A stretch of DNA of 53,153 nt, from assembly GCA_902492995.1 (NCBI GenBank), contig CABUNR010000007.1, positions 1-53,153 of the forward strand, given 5' to 3'. The DNA is from OMSK01 sp902492995. GTDB lineage: Bacteria; Bacillota_I; Bacilli_A; RF39; UBA660. How positions within the stretch are numbered: the stretch's first letter is position 1; each line of letters opens with the position of its first letter. This document shows positions 34,541 to 42,466 of the stretch, piece after piece. The position numbers were made by a program, and so were the translations under genes. The notes below the pieces were generated by a model. It saw only the letters and a program-made list of their open reading frames with translations, did not search any database and was not told the origin of the DNA.

Positions 34541-34601
34541 CTATCAAATAAATATAAAAACAGGCGAACAAGTAAAAAAATGTAACAATTTTATAAAGTT
34601 G

Positions 34602-34756
34602 TGATATACTCATATTAATTAGTAAGTTATTACTACCTATTAATGTTTGTAAAAAAAGTTATTCGACTTCTTCTTCACAGGCACCATTGGCGAATCTGTT
34701 CGAACTATTCGAACTTTGATATATAGAATCAATCAGAAATGATTGATTTTTTCTTT
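34602..34756 (+). ncRNA. Putative small RNA, copy 1
   Basis: The extended -10 TGATATACT (34602-34610) predicts a start near 34617. The RNA opens with a 5' hairpin TAGTAA-GTTA-TTACTA and CCTATTAAT, then AAAAAAGTTATTCGACTTC and ACAGGCACC. It ends at a perfect 9-bp terminator AATCAATCA / TGATTGATT with T run (34727-34754). Two copies with the same promoter and 5' hairpin occur on the minus strand at about 44.3 and 53.0 kb. Function is unknown. Confidence 0.6.
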
Positions 34757-34794
34757 TTATGAAAAAGTCAACCTAAAAGAAAGGTTGGTGTATA

Positions 34795-35066
34795 TGATTA
34801 AAATTATTAAGGAAAAAATAGAAATTGAAGAATCATTAGAATCAAGATTAAAGATCATATGTGATTTTTGTAATACTACTCCAACAATAATAAACGGAAG
34901 TATTAGAAGAGTAGAACATACAAATCTTACTTATATTGAACCACATAGAATAATTATTAATGATAACTTATATCTTGCTTTTAATTACTCAAATGAAATA
35001 TATATTAATAATTTAGGTAAGAAGATAAAACTATCTGAACTTGAAAACTATATAAAACAAGCGTAG
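34795..35066 (+). CDS. Small unknown protein
   Basis: A 90-residue protein starting MIKIIKEKIEIEESLESRLKI. It includes two Cys-containing turns (ICDFCNTTPT) and a beta-rich middle (LTYIEPHRIIINDNLYLAF), and ends in a helix. No family recognised. I start at 34795, close after AAAGGTTGGTG; an in-frame ATG at 34743 falls in the small-RNA terminator. It lies between small RNA copy 1 and the recombinase leader, probably within the mobile element. Confidence 0.45.
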
Positions 35067-35155
35067 TTCTTGACTTTTAAAATAAAAACTATTATTATAA
35101 ATAACCAATAAATGACAAGCAGTATCCGTCTTTTATTAGAAAGCGAGGTACATCT

Positions 35156-35230
35156 ATGGTCAAATACATATTTCATTTAAATAAAATTAATAATAGAAAT
35201 ATAAGAGGAGTCAAGAGTATTACTTGTTAA
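35156..35230 (+). CDS. Leader peptide of the recombinase gene
   Basis: A 24-codon ORF reading MVKYIFHLNKINNRNI then RGVKSITC, with GCGAGG 7 bases upstream. Its last codons lie in the left arm and loop of the terminator hairpin that precedes the recombinase gene. A ribosome stalled or paused on it would cover the left arm and prevent termination, as in drug-inducible leader-peptide systems. Small size makes the coding call tentative. Confidence 0.5.
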   Translation: MVKYIFHLNKINNRNIRGVKSITC

Positions 35231-35251
35231 TGCTTTTGTCTCCTCTTTTTT
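35203..35251 (+). promoter_or_regulatory. Attenuator hairpin before the serine recombinase
   Basis: AGAGGAG (35204-35210) pairs with CTCCTCT (35240-35246), with further pairing inside, and is followed by TTTTTC. It lies 24 bases before the recombinase start and overlaps the leader peptide ORF. Confidence 0.7.
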
Positions 35252-35274
35252 CGTAGAAAAAGGAGTGATAAAGT

Positions 35275-37212
35275 ATGAATGAAGAAAAGAAAATCGCAGG
35301 ACTTTATATTCGTGTAAGTACCGAAGATCAAGCAAGAGAAGGATTTAGTTTACCAGAGCAAGAAAAACGTTTAAGAACAATGTGTGAATACAAAGGTTAT
35401 GAAATATATAAAGTATATGAAGAACGTGGGATAAGTGCTAAAACAGGTAATCATAGACCTAAATTTGAAGAACTATTACAAGATATAAGAGATAAAAAAG
35501 TTAATACTATTGTTGTATTAAAATTAGATAGATTAACACGTTCAGTTGCTGATTGGGAAAAGATTCTTACTTTCTTAGAAGAAAATGATGCTTACCTAGA
35601 TTGTGCTAATGATGATATAAATACAACAAATGCAAATGGTAAAATGATTTCAAGAATACTTACTTCAGTTAGTCAACAAGAAATTGAAAGAACAAGCGAA
35701 AGAACTAAAATAGGACTTGCTGGAGCAATTAAAGTTGGTCATATCCCACATAAAGCACCTTTAGGATATAAACATGAAGATAAAAAGTTAGTAATTGATT
35801 ATGCAACAAAAGATGTAGTAATAAGAATATTTAATATGTATCACGATGGATTATCATATAAGAAGATAAGTAATATTTTAAATGAAGAACAAGTACTTGG
35901 TAAAACTAATTGGAGAGATTCAACAATAGTAAATTTAATAGAAAATCCTATTTATAAAGGAGACTTTATTCATGGAAAAAGAACAAAGAAACCTACATAT
36001 TATAAAGATGTAGTTGAACCATTAGTTAGTAAAGAATATTGGGAAGAATGTCAAGTACAACAAAAGAAAAATTCTAGAAGTTATAAAAGAGTAGAAAATT
36101 ACTTGTTTTTACAAAAATTAAAATGTCCTAAATGTAAAAGAATATTAGGTGGCAAAGCAACAACTAAAAAGAATAGTAATGTTTATTATTACTATTATTG
36201 TAATGATTGTAAGATTAATTTTAAAGAAGGAGAAATAGAAAGACAAATAGACCAATATATGGATTCTATTGTTGAATATGATTCAATAGTAAATCAATAT
36301 TTCCTACCAATGATAAAACAAAAGATAGAAAATCCAAAAGAAGAATTACAAAAAGAATTAAAAACACAAAAATCTAAATTTGATAGAATTCGTGAAGCAT
36401 ATATCAATGAAGTTTTTACTTTAAAGGAATATAATGAAGAGCGAAAAAAAGTTGAAGATATTATTAATGAATTAGAAGATAAATTAAGCAAAACAGAAGT
36501 ATGTGAAAAATTGAAATTTACTCCTAATGATATATTAGTAAAAAGAGATATTGATTTTATCAATTCTATCAAGTATCCAGAAAAATACAAAGATAGAAAT
36601 AAATTTTGGAATGACTATACAAGAGAAGAAAAATCAGACTTAATAATGAAGTATATAGATGAAATAGAATTAACTGATAAATATGGAAATACTGCAGATA
36701 TTGATTATATTAAGTTTAGAGAAAGTATAGTAAATGCCAGTAATGAATTATATTTAAATGGTTATTATGATAGATATATACCATCATTATTTGGAAATAT
36801 TTATGGAAGAATAAGATTTAGCGAATATCTACCTGAAAAAGAAGTTGGAGAACAAATAATGAGATTAAGACAATTTTATGATGTGGGATATTATGAAGCA
36901 ACTTATAATGTTAAAAATCAAGTTTTCTATTTTAATTTTATAGAAGATAATAAAACGTTAGTAAGAGTATTTCCACTTGAAAATTACAGAAAGATAGATC
37001 CTAACATAGAAATGGATACATATAATCTTGGAGTATTATATGTAGGAGAAGATAATGGAACGTTACTTGAACATGTTGATGATGTGTTTAAATATATACC
37101 AGCAGAATGTGAAAGTAATGTTGTATATAGTAAGGAACCTATATATGTAGAATCAAAACCTGTTCCTTACTATGAAGTTGAAGAAAATTCTAAAGAAGTT
37201 TCTTCATCATAA
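35275..37212 (+). CDS. Large serine recombinase (TnpX-like)
   Basis: The catalytic domain begins AGLYIRVSTEDQAREGFSLPEQ, with the nucleophilic Ser in RVS, and continues LKLDRLTRSVADW and ILTSVSQQEIERTSERTK. The recombinase domain (APLGYKHEDKK ... IENPIYKGDFIHGKRTKK) and a zinc ribbon (CPKC ... CNDC) follow, then a coiled coil. Past about residue 480 an unusual extension of 160 residues is seen, ending in a Glu/Pro/Ser-rich tail. It catalyses excision and insertion of the element. With the relaxase it gives a Tn4451-like mobilizable element. Ribosome site AAGGAGTGAT. Confidence 0.9.
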   Translation: MNEEKKIAGLYIRVSTEDQAREGFSLPEQEKRLRTMCEYKGYEIYKVYEERGISAKTGNHRPKFEELLQDIRDKKVNTIVVLKLDRLTRSVADWEKILTFLEENDAYLDCANDDINTTNANGKMISRILTSVSQQEIERTSERTKIGLAGAIKVGHIPHKAPLGYKHEDKKLVIDYATKDVVIRIFNMYHDGLSYKKISNILNEEQVLGKTNWRDSTIVNLIENPIYKGDFIHGKRTKKPTYYKDVVEPLVSKEYWEECQVQQKKNSRSYKRVENYLFLQKLKCPKCKRILGGKATTKKNSNVYYYYYCNDCKINFKEGEIERQIDQYMDSIVEYDSIVNQYFLPMIKQKIENPKEELQKELKTQKSKFDRIREAYINEVFTLKEYNEERKKVEDIINELEDKLSKTEVCEKLKFTPNDILVKRDIDFINSIKYPEKYKDRNKFWNDYTREEKSDLIMKYIDEIELTDKYGNTADIDYIKFRESIVNASNELYLNGYYDRYIPSLFGNIYGRIRFSEYLPEKEVGEQIMRLRQFYDVGYYEATYNVKNQVFYFNFIEDNKTLVRVFPLENYRKIDPNIEMDTYNLGVLYVGEDNGTLLEHVDDVFKYIPAECESNVVYSKEPIYVESKPVPYYEVEENSKEVSSS

Positions 37213-37437
37213 ATAAACGAACACGTTTTGTCAGCTATGCTGATGAAAGTGGGGGAAAGTTTATTTAATAATTAACGTGGTACTTTACGAAAATACATTA
37301 GTGTTTTTGTAAGTAGTGATAGTTAATTAGGTTTCTAAGGTAAAACCTTAGCCCCAACTTTTGATAGTATGTCGAAAGTTATAGGGGGTTAGGACTTTTG
37401 ACACAAAAGAAAAAATCCTATTTCAAGGAGGTAAATC
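37213..37437 (+). other. Candidate origin of transfer
   Basis: The gap before the relaxase holds three strong hairpins. These are TTACGAAAATAC/GTGTTTTTGTAA (37285-37312, loop ATTA); CTAAGGT/ACCTTAG (37335-37351); and CCCC-AACTTT with AAAGTT-GGGG (37352-37388). No ORF is present. Position directly upstream of a MobV-type relaxase and hairpin content are those of an oriT. The nick site cannot be assigned. Confidence 0.55.
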
Positions 37438-38784
37438 ATGAAGTTATCTTATTCATTTCATTTAGGTAATGATAAAAATAAAACTAAAAATGCAAAGAAA
37501 CAAGCAAAAATAAATAATAGTAATACAACATCATATAGTAATAATGCTATTCAAAACTTACAGCAATTATCAAAAGCAGATAAACATAATTTAAGAAAGT
37601 ATGATAATGATACAAATTTAATACAAGTTATAAAAGGTTCTTCTTCTCTAGTAGAAGATACAAGAAATTTATATCATGAATTATTTGATGAATCACTAGA
37701 AAAATATAATTCTAAACAAACAAGAACTGATAGAAAAATAAATGATTATTTTAGTCATATATCAAATGATAAAGAACATGATTTAGCATGTGAAATTATT
37801 ATTGAACTTGGAGATTTAGATTTTTGGTCAAATGTAAGTTTAAATGAAAAAGTTAAAATGGAGAAAGTATTTAAAGAACAAATTGAAGCATTAGAACTAA
37901 TAGTACCAAATTTTAAAGTAGCGAATGCTACTATACATTTTGATGAATCATCTCCACATCTTCATATTATTGGAGTACCTTTTAAAGATAAATGTAAAAG
38001 AGGATTAGAAAGACAAGTTGGAAAATCAACTATATTTACAAAAGAATCATTAACAATGATACAAGACAAAATGAGAAATCATTGTATTGTTTCATTCAAT
38101 AAAGTATATGAAACAAATTATACTTTAAAAATAAAAGAACAAGGAAGAAACGAAGATATTAATGTTTTGAATATGGAAAATTATACAAATGTAAAAAAAG
38201 AGAAGAAAAAATATAAAGAACATTTAGATAAGTTAAATAAAAAGACTGATAAGTTATCTGATAATACAAATGAAATAAACAATATGATTGATAATTTAAA
38301 AGCAAGTAAATTAAATAAAGATAATTTTATAATTTCAAAATCACAAGTTGAAGAAATAAAAGAATTTTTATATTTAACAAAATCAACTACTAGTGATATA
38401 AGAGAATCAAATAAAATTGATTCGATATTAAATAAATATGAGAATGATCTAAAACGACATAAAAACGAAGTTGATATATTAGAACGAAAAGTAAATGTTA
38501 GAGATGATGAAATAGAAAGATTAAATACTACTATAAAAAATCAAAATGATAAAATTGATGATTTAGAAGATAAAGTTGATATACTCCAAGAAATAGTTAA
38601 TAATTTTAGAAAAATATGGGATAGATTTATAATGTTCTTACAAAATAAATTTTTCTCTAACGACGAAAAATATGAAGATATTATTGATGATTTATATTAT
38701 AAAGATATATTAAATTATAAGGATATAGAAAAGATTCAAAATAATTACAAAAATAAAAATAGAGATGATGATTTTGAAAGATAA
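37438..38784 (+). CDS. MobV/Pre-type relaxase
   Basis: The 448-residue Mob/Pre protein has the metal-binding motif ATIHFDESSPHLHIIGVPF (H-x-D-E-x2-P-H-x-H). The N-terminal part is rich in Lys and Asn (NDKNKTKNAKKQAKINNSN), and residues from about 250 to 400 are a long coiled coil. It would nick oriT and lead the strand into a recipient using a conjugation machine supplied by another element. An AAGGAGG site is 7 bases before ATG. No type IV secretion genes are present, so the element is mobilizable, not self-conjugative. Confidence 0.85.
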   Translation: MKLSYSFHLGNDKNKTKNAKKQAKINNSNTTSYSNNAIQNLQQLSKADKHNLRKYDNDTNLIQVIKGSSSLVEDTRNLYHELFDESLEKYNSKQTRTDRKINDYFSHISNDKEHDLACEIIIELGDLDFWSNVSLNEKVKMEKVFKEQIEALELIVPNFKVANATIHFDESSPHLHIIGVPFKDKCKRGLERQVGKSTIFTKESLTMIQDKMRNHCIVSFNKVYETNYTLKIKEQGRNEDINVLNMENYTNVKKEKKKYKEHLDKLNKKTDKLSDNTNEINNMIDNLKASKLNKDNFIISKSQVEEIKEFLYLTKSTTSDIRESNKIDSILNKYENDLKRHKNEVDILERKVNVRDDEIERLNTTIKNQNDKIDDLEDKVDILQEIVNNFRKIWDRFIMFLQNKFFSNDEKYEDIIDDLYYKDILNYKDIEKIQNNYKNKNRDDDFER

Positions 38785-38836
38785 CTGCTAAAAAGTATGA
38801 TATAATATATTTATAAAATGTAGGAGGACTTTTATA

Positions 38837-39787
38837 ATGAATTTAAAAAAATTAGATGAAATAGTATTAGAGTATTGTAAAAACATTGGTATTTTTAAAG
38901 ATACGATAGAACAAGTTTATCCTATGGCTGTAAGTGTTGTGAAAACTACTAATCCAAATATTGAAAAATTGGAATGGTCAAGGAAATTTTCTCTTACTGA
39001 CTCCATAAAATTTGTTTATATGTTTTTAAATGATATTGATCATAATTTAGCATCAGAATTTATTGCAAAAATTAACAATCCTAATATTGTTAAAATTCAA
39101 TCAAGAAAAGATAATCCAGATGGATATGATTGTGTTGATGGAGATGGTATAGTTCATATTTTTTACGAAAATACACCAAATGACATCTTTATAATATGCC
39201 ATGAAATGTTACATAAACTAAATGAACAAGAAAAAAATGAACATAATAATTGTGAAAATTTAACAAGAGATTATTTTGGTGAAACCGTATCTATTATGGG
39301 TGAGATGTTAATCGGTAATTATTTAATAGAAAATGGAATTATGAATGAAAATGATTTAAATATGAGAAAATTAAAGAGATTAAATGGTGATAGAGAAAAT
39401 GCTAGAGATATTATTATTGAAAGTAATTTGATTTCATTAAAAATGGCTGGTAAAGAGATTAATTATGAAAATTTGATTCAATTAATAAATGAGTGTAAAG
39501 ATGAATCAATAAAAAAAATTTTAATAGATGAAAGTCTTGATTTTAAAAGGATAGGAAGTATTTTTAGAAATTATGAAGAATATAAAAATAAAAGGAAAAA
39601 CTTGGTTGATGTATTAAATATAAGAAAATCTCAAAGATATGTCATAGCAGAATATCTAACACAGGAATTTATCAGCAAAGAATCTAGATATGAAGATTTT
39701 TTGCAGTTACATTATGCAGTAGCTGATAAGAATTCTAGTATAAATGATATTGTTGATGACATAAGAAAAAAGCATCCAACTTTATAA
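38837..39787 (+). CDS. HExxH zincin-like protein, mobile-element cargo
   Basis: The 316-residue protein has a zinc-protease motif, FIICHEMLHKLNEQEK, with a possible third ligand in RDYFGETVSIMGEML. The rest is helical and unlike any family I know. No signal peptide is seen, so it would act in the cytosol. An extended -10 promoter (TGATATAAT, about 38799-38807) stands in the 52-base gap after the relaxase. The next gene follows after 13 bases, so the two form an operon. A second, unrelated zincin lies at 45453. A role in regulation by cleavage is possible but unproven. Confidence 0.55.
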   Translation: MNLKKLDEIVLEYCKNIGIFKDTIEQVYPMAVSVVKTTNPNIEKLEWSRKFSLTDSIKFVYMFLNDIDHNLASEFIAKINNPNIVKIQSRKDNPDGYDCVDGDGIVHIFYENTPNDIFIICHEMLHKLNEQEKNEHNNCENLTRDYFGETVSIMGEMLIGNYLIENGIMNENDLNMRKLKRLNGDRENARDIIIESNLISLKMAGKEINYENLIQLINECKDESIKKILIDESLDFKRIGSIFRNYEEYKNKRKNLVDVLNIRKSQRYVIAEYLTQEFISKESRYEDFLQLHYAVADKNSSINDIVDDIRKKHPTL

Positions 39788-39800
39788 AAAGGAGAATTAT

Positions 39801-40361
39801 ATGAGTAAATATGTAAAAGTAATGTACGGAACTACAAGTGGAGCTAAAAGTGATTTTGAATATAAAATTGGTGAAGTGAATGTAAGTAATAATTGGAATC
39901 CAAATGCGGATAATCCAAAAGATTTTGGAGGCTTTAATTATTGTGCTGAAGAATGTATTTTAAGATGGTTACATAGAGGAGATACAATTTATGATGTAGA
40001 AATACCAAAAGATGCAGAAAATGTTAAATTAGATGGTGCTACTACAATTTATAGAACCAATAAAATAATAATAAAGAATCCAAGAAAAGTAGATGATGAA
40101 TTAGCACTTTATTTTTATCAGATATCTAAAATACCTGAAAAATCATACTATAAAGCATTAGCTGCTGTAACTATAATGAATTATGAAAAGACTGCATATA
40201 GAATTTTAAATGATAAGGTTAACAAAGAAAATATTGATATAGTATTAGAAGAATGGAACAATTTTATTGAGCATGGAGATAAAAACGATAGAAGTAATTT
40301 AAATGGATTGGTAAAAGAAATTAATGATGAATTATATAAAATTAAAGAATTAAAACAATAA
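39801..40361 (+). CDS. DUF7666-like protein
   Basis: The 186-residue protein has the segments YKIGEVNVSNNWNPNAD, GGFNYCAEECILRWLHRGDTIYDVEIPKDAE and TTIYRTNKIIIKNP. These recall small proteins annotated DUF7666 (pattern Y-x-V-G ... GFHFC ... V-x-IP-D). Function of that family is unknown; it is common in phages and mobile elements. It follows the zincin gene with AAAAGGAG as ribosome site. The similarity is from memory of the pattern and is not certain. Confidence 0.4.
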   Translation: MSKYVKVMYGTTSGAKSDFEYKIGEVNVSNNWNPNADNPKDFGGFNYCAEECILRWLHRGDTIYDVEIPKDAENVKLDGATTIYRTNKIIIKNPRKVDDELALYFYQISKIPEKSYYKALAAVTIMNYEKTAYRILNDKVNKENIDIVLEEWNNFIEHGDKNDRSNLNGLVKEINDELYKIKELKQ

Positions 40362-40382
40362 GTGTTAATTTAATAAAATGTA

Positions 40383-40411
40383 TTTAAAATAAATAAAATA
40401 TGTGATAGAAT
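40383..40411 (+). promoter_or_regulatory. Possible promoter of the RT-associated RNA
   Basis: TTTAAA (40383-40388), 17 bases, TAGAAT (40406-40411). It would start a transcript near 40418, 97 bases before the reverse transcriptase gene. Confidence 0.4.
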
Positions 40412-40414
40412 AAC

Positions 40415-40498
40415 ACTCATAGCAAAAAGGACAAATTATAGATATAAGGGCTAGTATAGACTTATTAATATTGATAAGGAATACTGTGCTCTTTTTTA
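40415..40498 (+). ncRNA. Candidate structured RNA upstream of the reverse transcriptase
   Basis: No ORF fits these bases. The 3' part is a strong hairpin: GGGC-AGTAT (40448-40457) pairs with ATACT-GCTC (40481-40491). An inner CTTA/TAAG helix is enclosed and CTTTTTT follows. This is an intrinsic terminator placed just before the AGGAGG site of the RT gene. It could end a small RNA of about 80 bases that serves the RT, as in several DRT systems, or attenuate RT expression. Confidence 0.5.
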
Positions 40499-40514
40499 GT
40501 AGGAGGTAGTTAAT

Positions 40515-42314
40515 ATGTATGATTATATAGATTTAGATGATAATGAAGTAGATAATAGGGTTGATATTCAAAATTTAGTAAATGTGTCTTTTGAAAGTAT
40601 AATCTTTCCAAACAAAAATTTACCGCCTTGTTTCTATAATGGTAGTATTAGTGAAAATTTAGATTATATATATAATTCATATAGTAATGATGAAGAAATA
40701 TTAACTGAAAATTTTGAATGGAATAATGGTAAAATTAAAAGATTTTATGGTTATCAAGATATTTCTGCAAGAGTAACTAAGGGCGTTGAACCAATAAATT
40801 TTATTTTTGAAAAACCAAGTGGTGGTCCAAGAATTTTTTCTATAGCTCATCCTTTAGTACAAATACCATTACATAAATATATATTAGATAATGTAGATAA
40901 GATATTAGAAGAACAAATAGAAGATAATAATATATATTGTTCTAACTCAAAATACTATTATCAAGATGGAGAGATATATGTTGAATATGATTATAATGGA
41001 AATGAACTTATATCTAGTGGTATTGATGCTATTCTTCAAAAAAAATATAAAGCTGCTTTTATGAAAAAACATATATTATCAAGAGGTAAATATTATAAGT
41101 TATATTTAGATATATCAAATTTTTTTCATAGTATTTATACTCATACCATTTCTTGGGAAGTAAATGAAAATAAAAAAGATATCTTTGATAATTTAGACAT
41201 GTTAATGAGAACTCAGAATAATAATGAAACTAAAGGAATAATTATTGGACCATATTCTTCTGGTTTATTTTCTGAAATAATCATGTCAAAAATAGATAGA
41301 AAAATGCTAGATTTTATAAAAAATAATAAATTTGATGTTTCATATGTTAGATATGTTGATGATATTGAAATGTATTCTGATAATAAAATAGAGTTAGATA
41401 AATGTTTGTCAAAAATTGAAAGGGAGTTGTTAAAATATAAATTAGATGTAAATCATAGTAAAACTTCCGTATGTGAATTTCCTTTTTTACAAATGATAAC
41501 ACAGAGTTCAAAAAATGTATATCAATTAAAAGAAAGATTATTATCAAACAAGTATGATGATGATTTAGAAAAAGTAGAAGATATTATAATGGAAATTAAC
41601 AATTCTTTACAAAATGGTCATTCTAATGCTAAGTATCTTTTAAGTGTTTTAAAAAGCTTAGTTAATGATAATGATATTTTTGAAGGTATAGATGATTATA
41701 TTATGTGGATACTTATTGATTATTTGTTAAATGTTATTTTTAAATATCAAATTTTAACAGAAATTGTTTCGTTATTAATTATTTCTATATTAGATAAATA
41801 TGAACAAATAGATAAGATTCAATTTATAGATAAGGCAATAATAAAGAAAAATTCAAAAAAAGATACAACAAAAGAAATAGTAGATATATGGATTACGTAT
41901 ATTATATGCTTATTTAATTTAGAGAGTTTGATTATAAATGATTATTTTAAAACAATTATTAAAGAAAGTGAAATTTGCTCTGTAATGATTTTAAACTATT
42001 ATTATCGCAATAATGAGATAGAAGAAAACAAAGATATTATTAAAGCTTTTTTAAATGATATTAAATTATCACTAAAATCAAAATACGATAGTAATTGGTT
42101 GAATGCCTCATGGTTATCAAAACATTGGCTACTATTTTACTTAAATGATACAAAATGGCACATTGATGACATTATTGGATTTAAAGACACCATCCTATCC
42201 GATGTAAAGCTAAAAAAGTTGTTAGAAAATCCTACTTTAAGTAAACGTTTAAATTTATTTAAAATTATGAAAAACTTGAATATTGAATTTTTAAATTACG
42301 ATAATAAAAGATAA
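40515..42314 (+). CDS. Reverse transcriptase, defence-associated (UG/DRT) type
   Basis: The 599-residue protein has an RT core: KPSGGPRIFSIAHPLVQIPLH (motif 1-2 region), YLDISNFFHSIYTHTISWEV (motif A, about 197-216), GIIIGPYSSGLFSEIIMSKID (motif B) and RYVDDIEMY (motif C, YVDD near 280). The motif KYKLDVNHSKTSV (D region) follows. The YTH-x-I-x-W block and IGP-x-S-S-x-x-x-SE are typical of Abi/UG-group RTs, not of group II introns or retrons. No maturase domain is seen. The C-terminal 250 residues are helical and unassigned. Upstream a structured RNA and downstream a HEPN gene suggest an antiphage unit. Confidence 0.82.
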   Translation: MYDYIDLDDNEVDNRVDIQNLVNVSFESIIFPNKNLPPCFYNGSISENLDYIYNSYSNDEEILTENFEWNNGKIKRFYGYQDISARVTKGVEPINFIFEKPSGGPRIFSIAHPLVQIPLHKYILDNVDKILEEQIEDNNIYCSNSKYYYQDGEIYVEYDYNGNELISSGIDAILQKKYKAAFMKKHILSRGKYYKLYLDISNFFHSIYTHTISWEVNENKKDIFDNLDMLMRTQNNNETKGIIIGPYSSGLFSEIIMSKIDRKMLDFIKNNKFDVSYVRYVDDIEMYSDNKIELDKCLSKIERELLKYKLDVNHSKTSVCEFPFLQMITQSSKNVYQLKERLLSNKYDDDLEKVEDIIMEINNSLQNGHSNAKYLLSVLKSLVNDNDIFEGIDDYIMWILIDYLLNVIFKYQILTEIVSLLIISILDKYEQIDKIQFIDKAIIKKNSKKDTTKEIVDIWITYIICLFNLESLIINDYFKTIIKESEICSVMILNYYYRNNEIEENKDIIKAFLNDIKLSLKSKYDSNWLNASWLSKHWLLFYLNDTKWHIDDIIGFKDTILSDVKLKKLLENPTLSKRLNLFKIMKNLNIEFLNYDNKR

Positions 42315-42466
42315 TTTTTTTTAGATATTTATTTTTATATATAAATGTTGTATATTATAAGTTGAAAAGGGACTATTGAATTTTAGAACTATTAGACTTT
42401 TTTAAACTTTATAAAAATAATTTATCAATTAATAAAATATTTTATAACTAGATAAGGTGGTGCTAA

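Noticed and set aside
34621..34645. TAGTAA-N4-TTACTA dyad as operator or attachment core
   Set aside because: It was first considered as a repressor or recombinase site. In all three copies it begins right at the predicted transcription start, so a 5' RNA hairpin is the more economical reading; the site role is not excluded.
40515..42314. Group II intron or retron identity of the reverse transcriptase
   Set aside because: There is no maturase/endonuclease domain and no intron RNA ends, and the retron NAXXH/VTG motifs and msr-msd fold are not seen; motif blocks fit the Abi/UG group.
42315..42466. GGACTATT / GAACTATT repeat before the Abi_2 gene
   Set aside because: The two segments are short direct repeats in AT-rich DNA and do not form a stable hairpin, so no RNA or operator is called.
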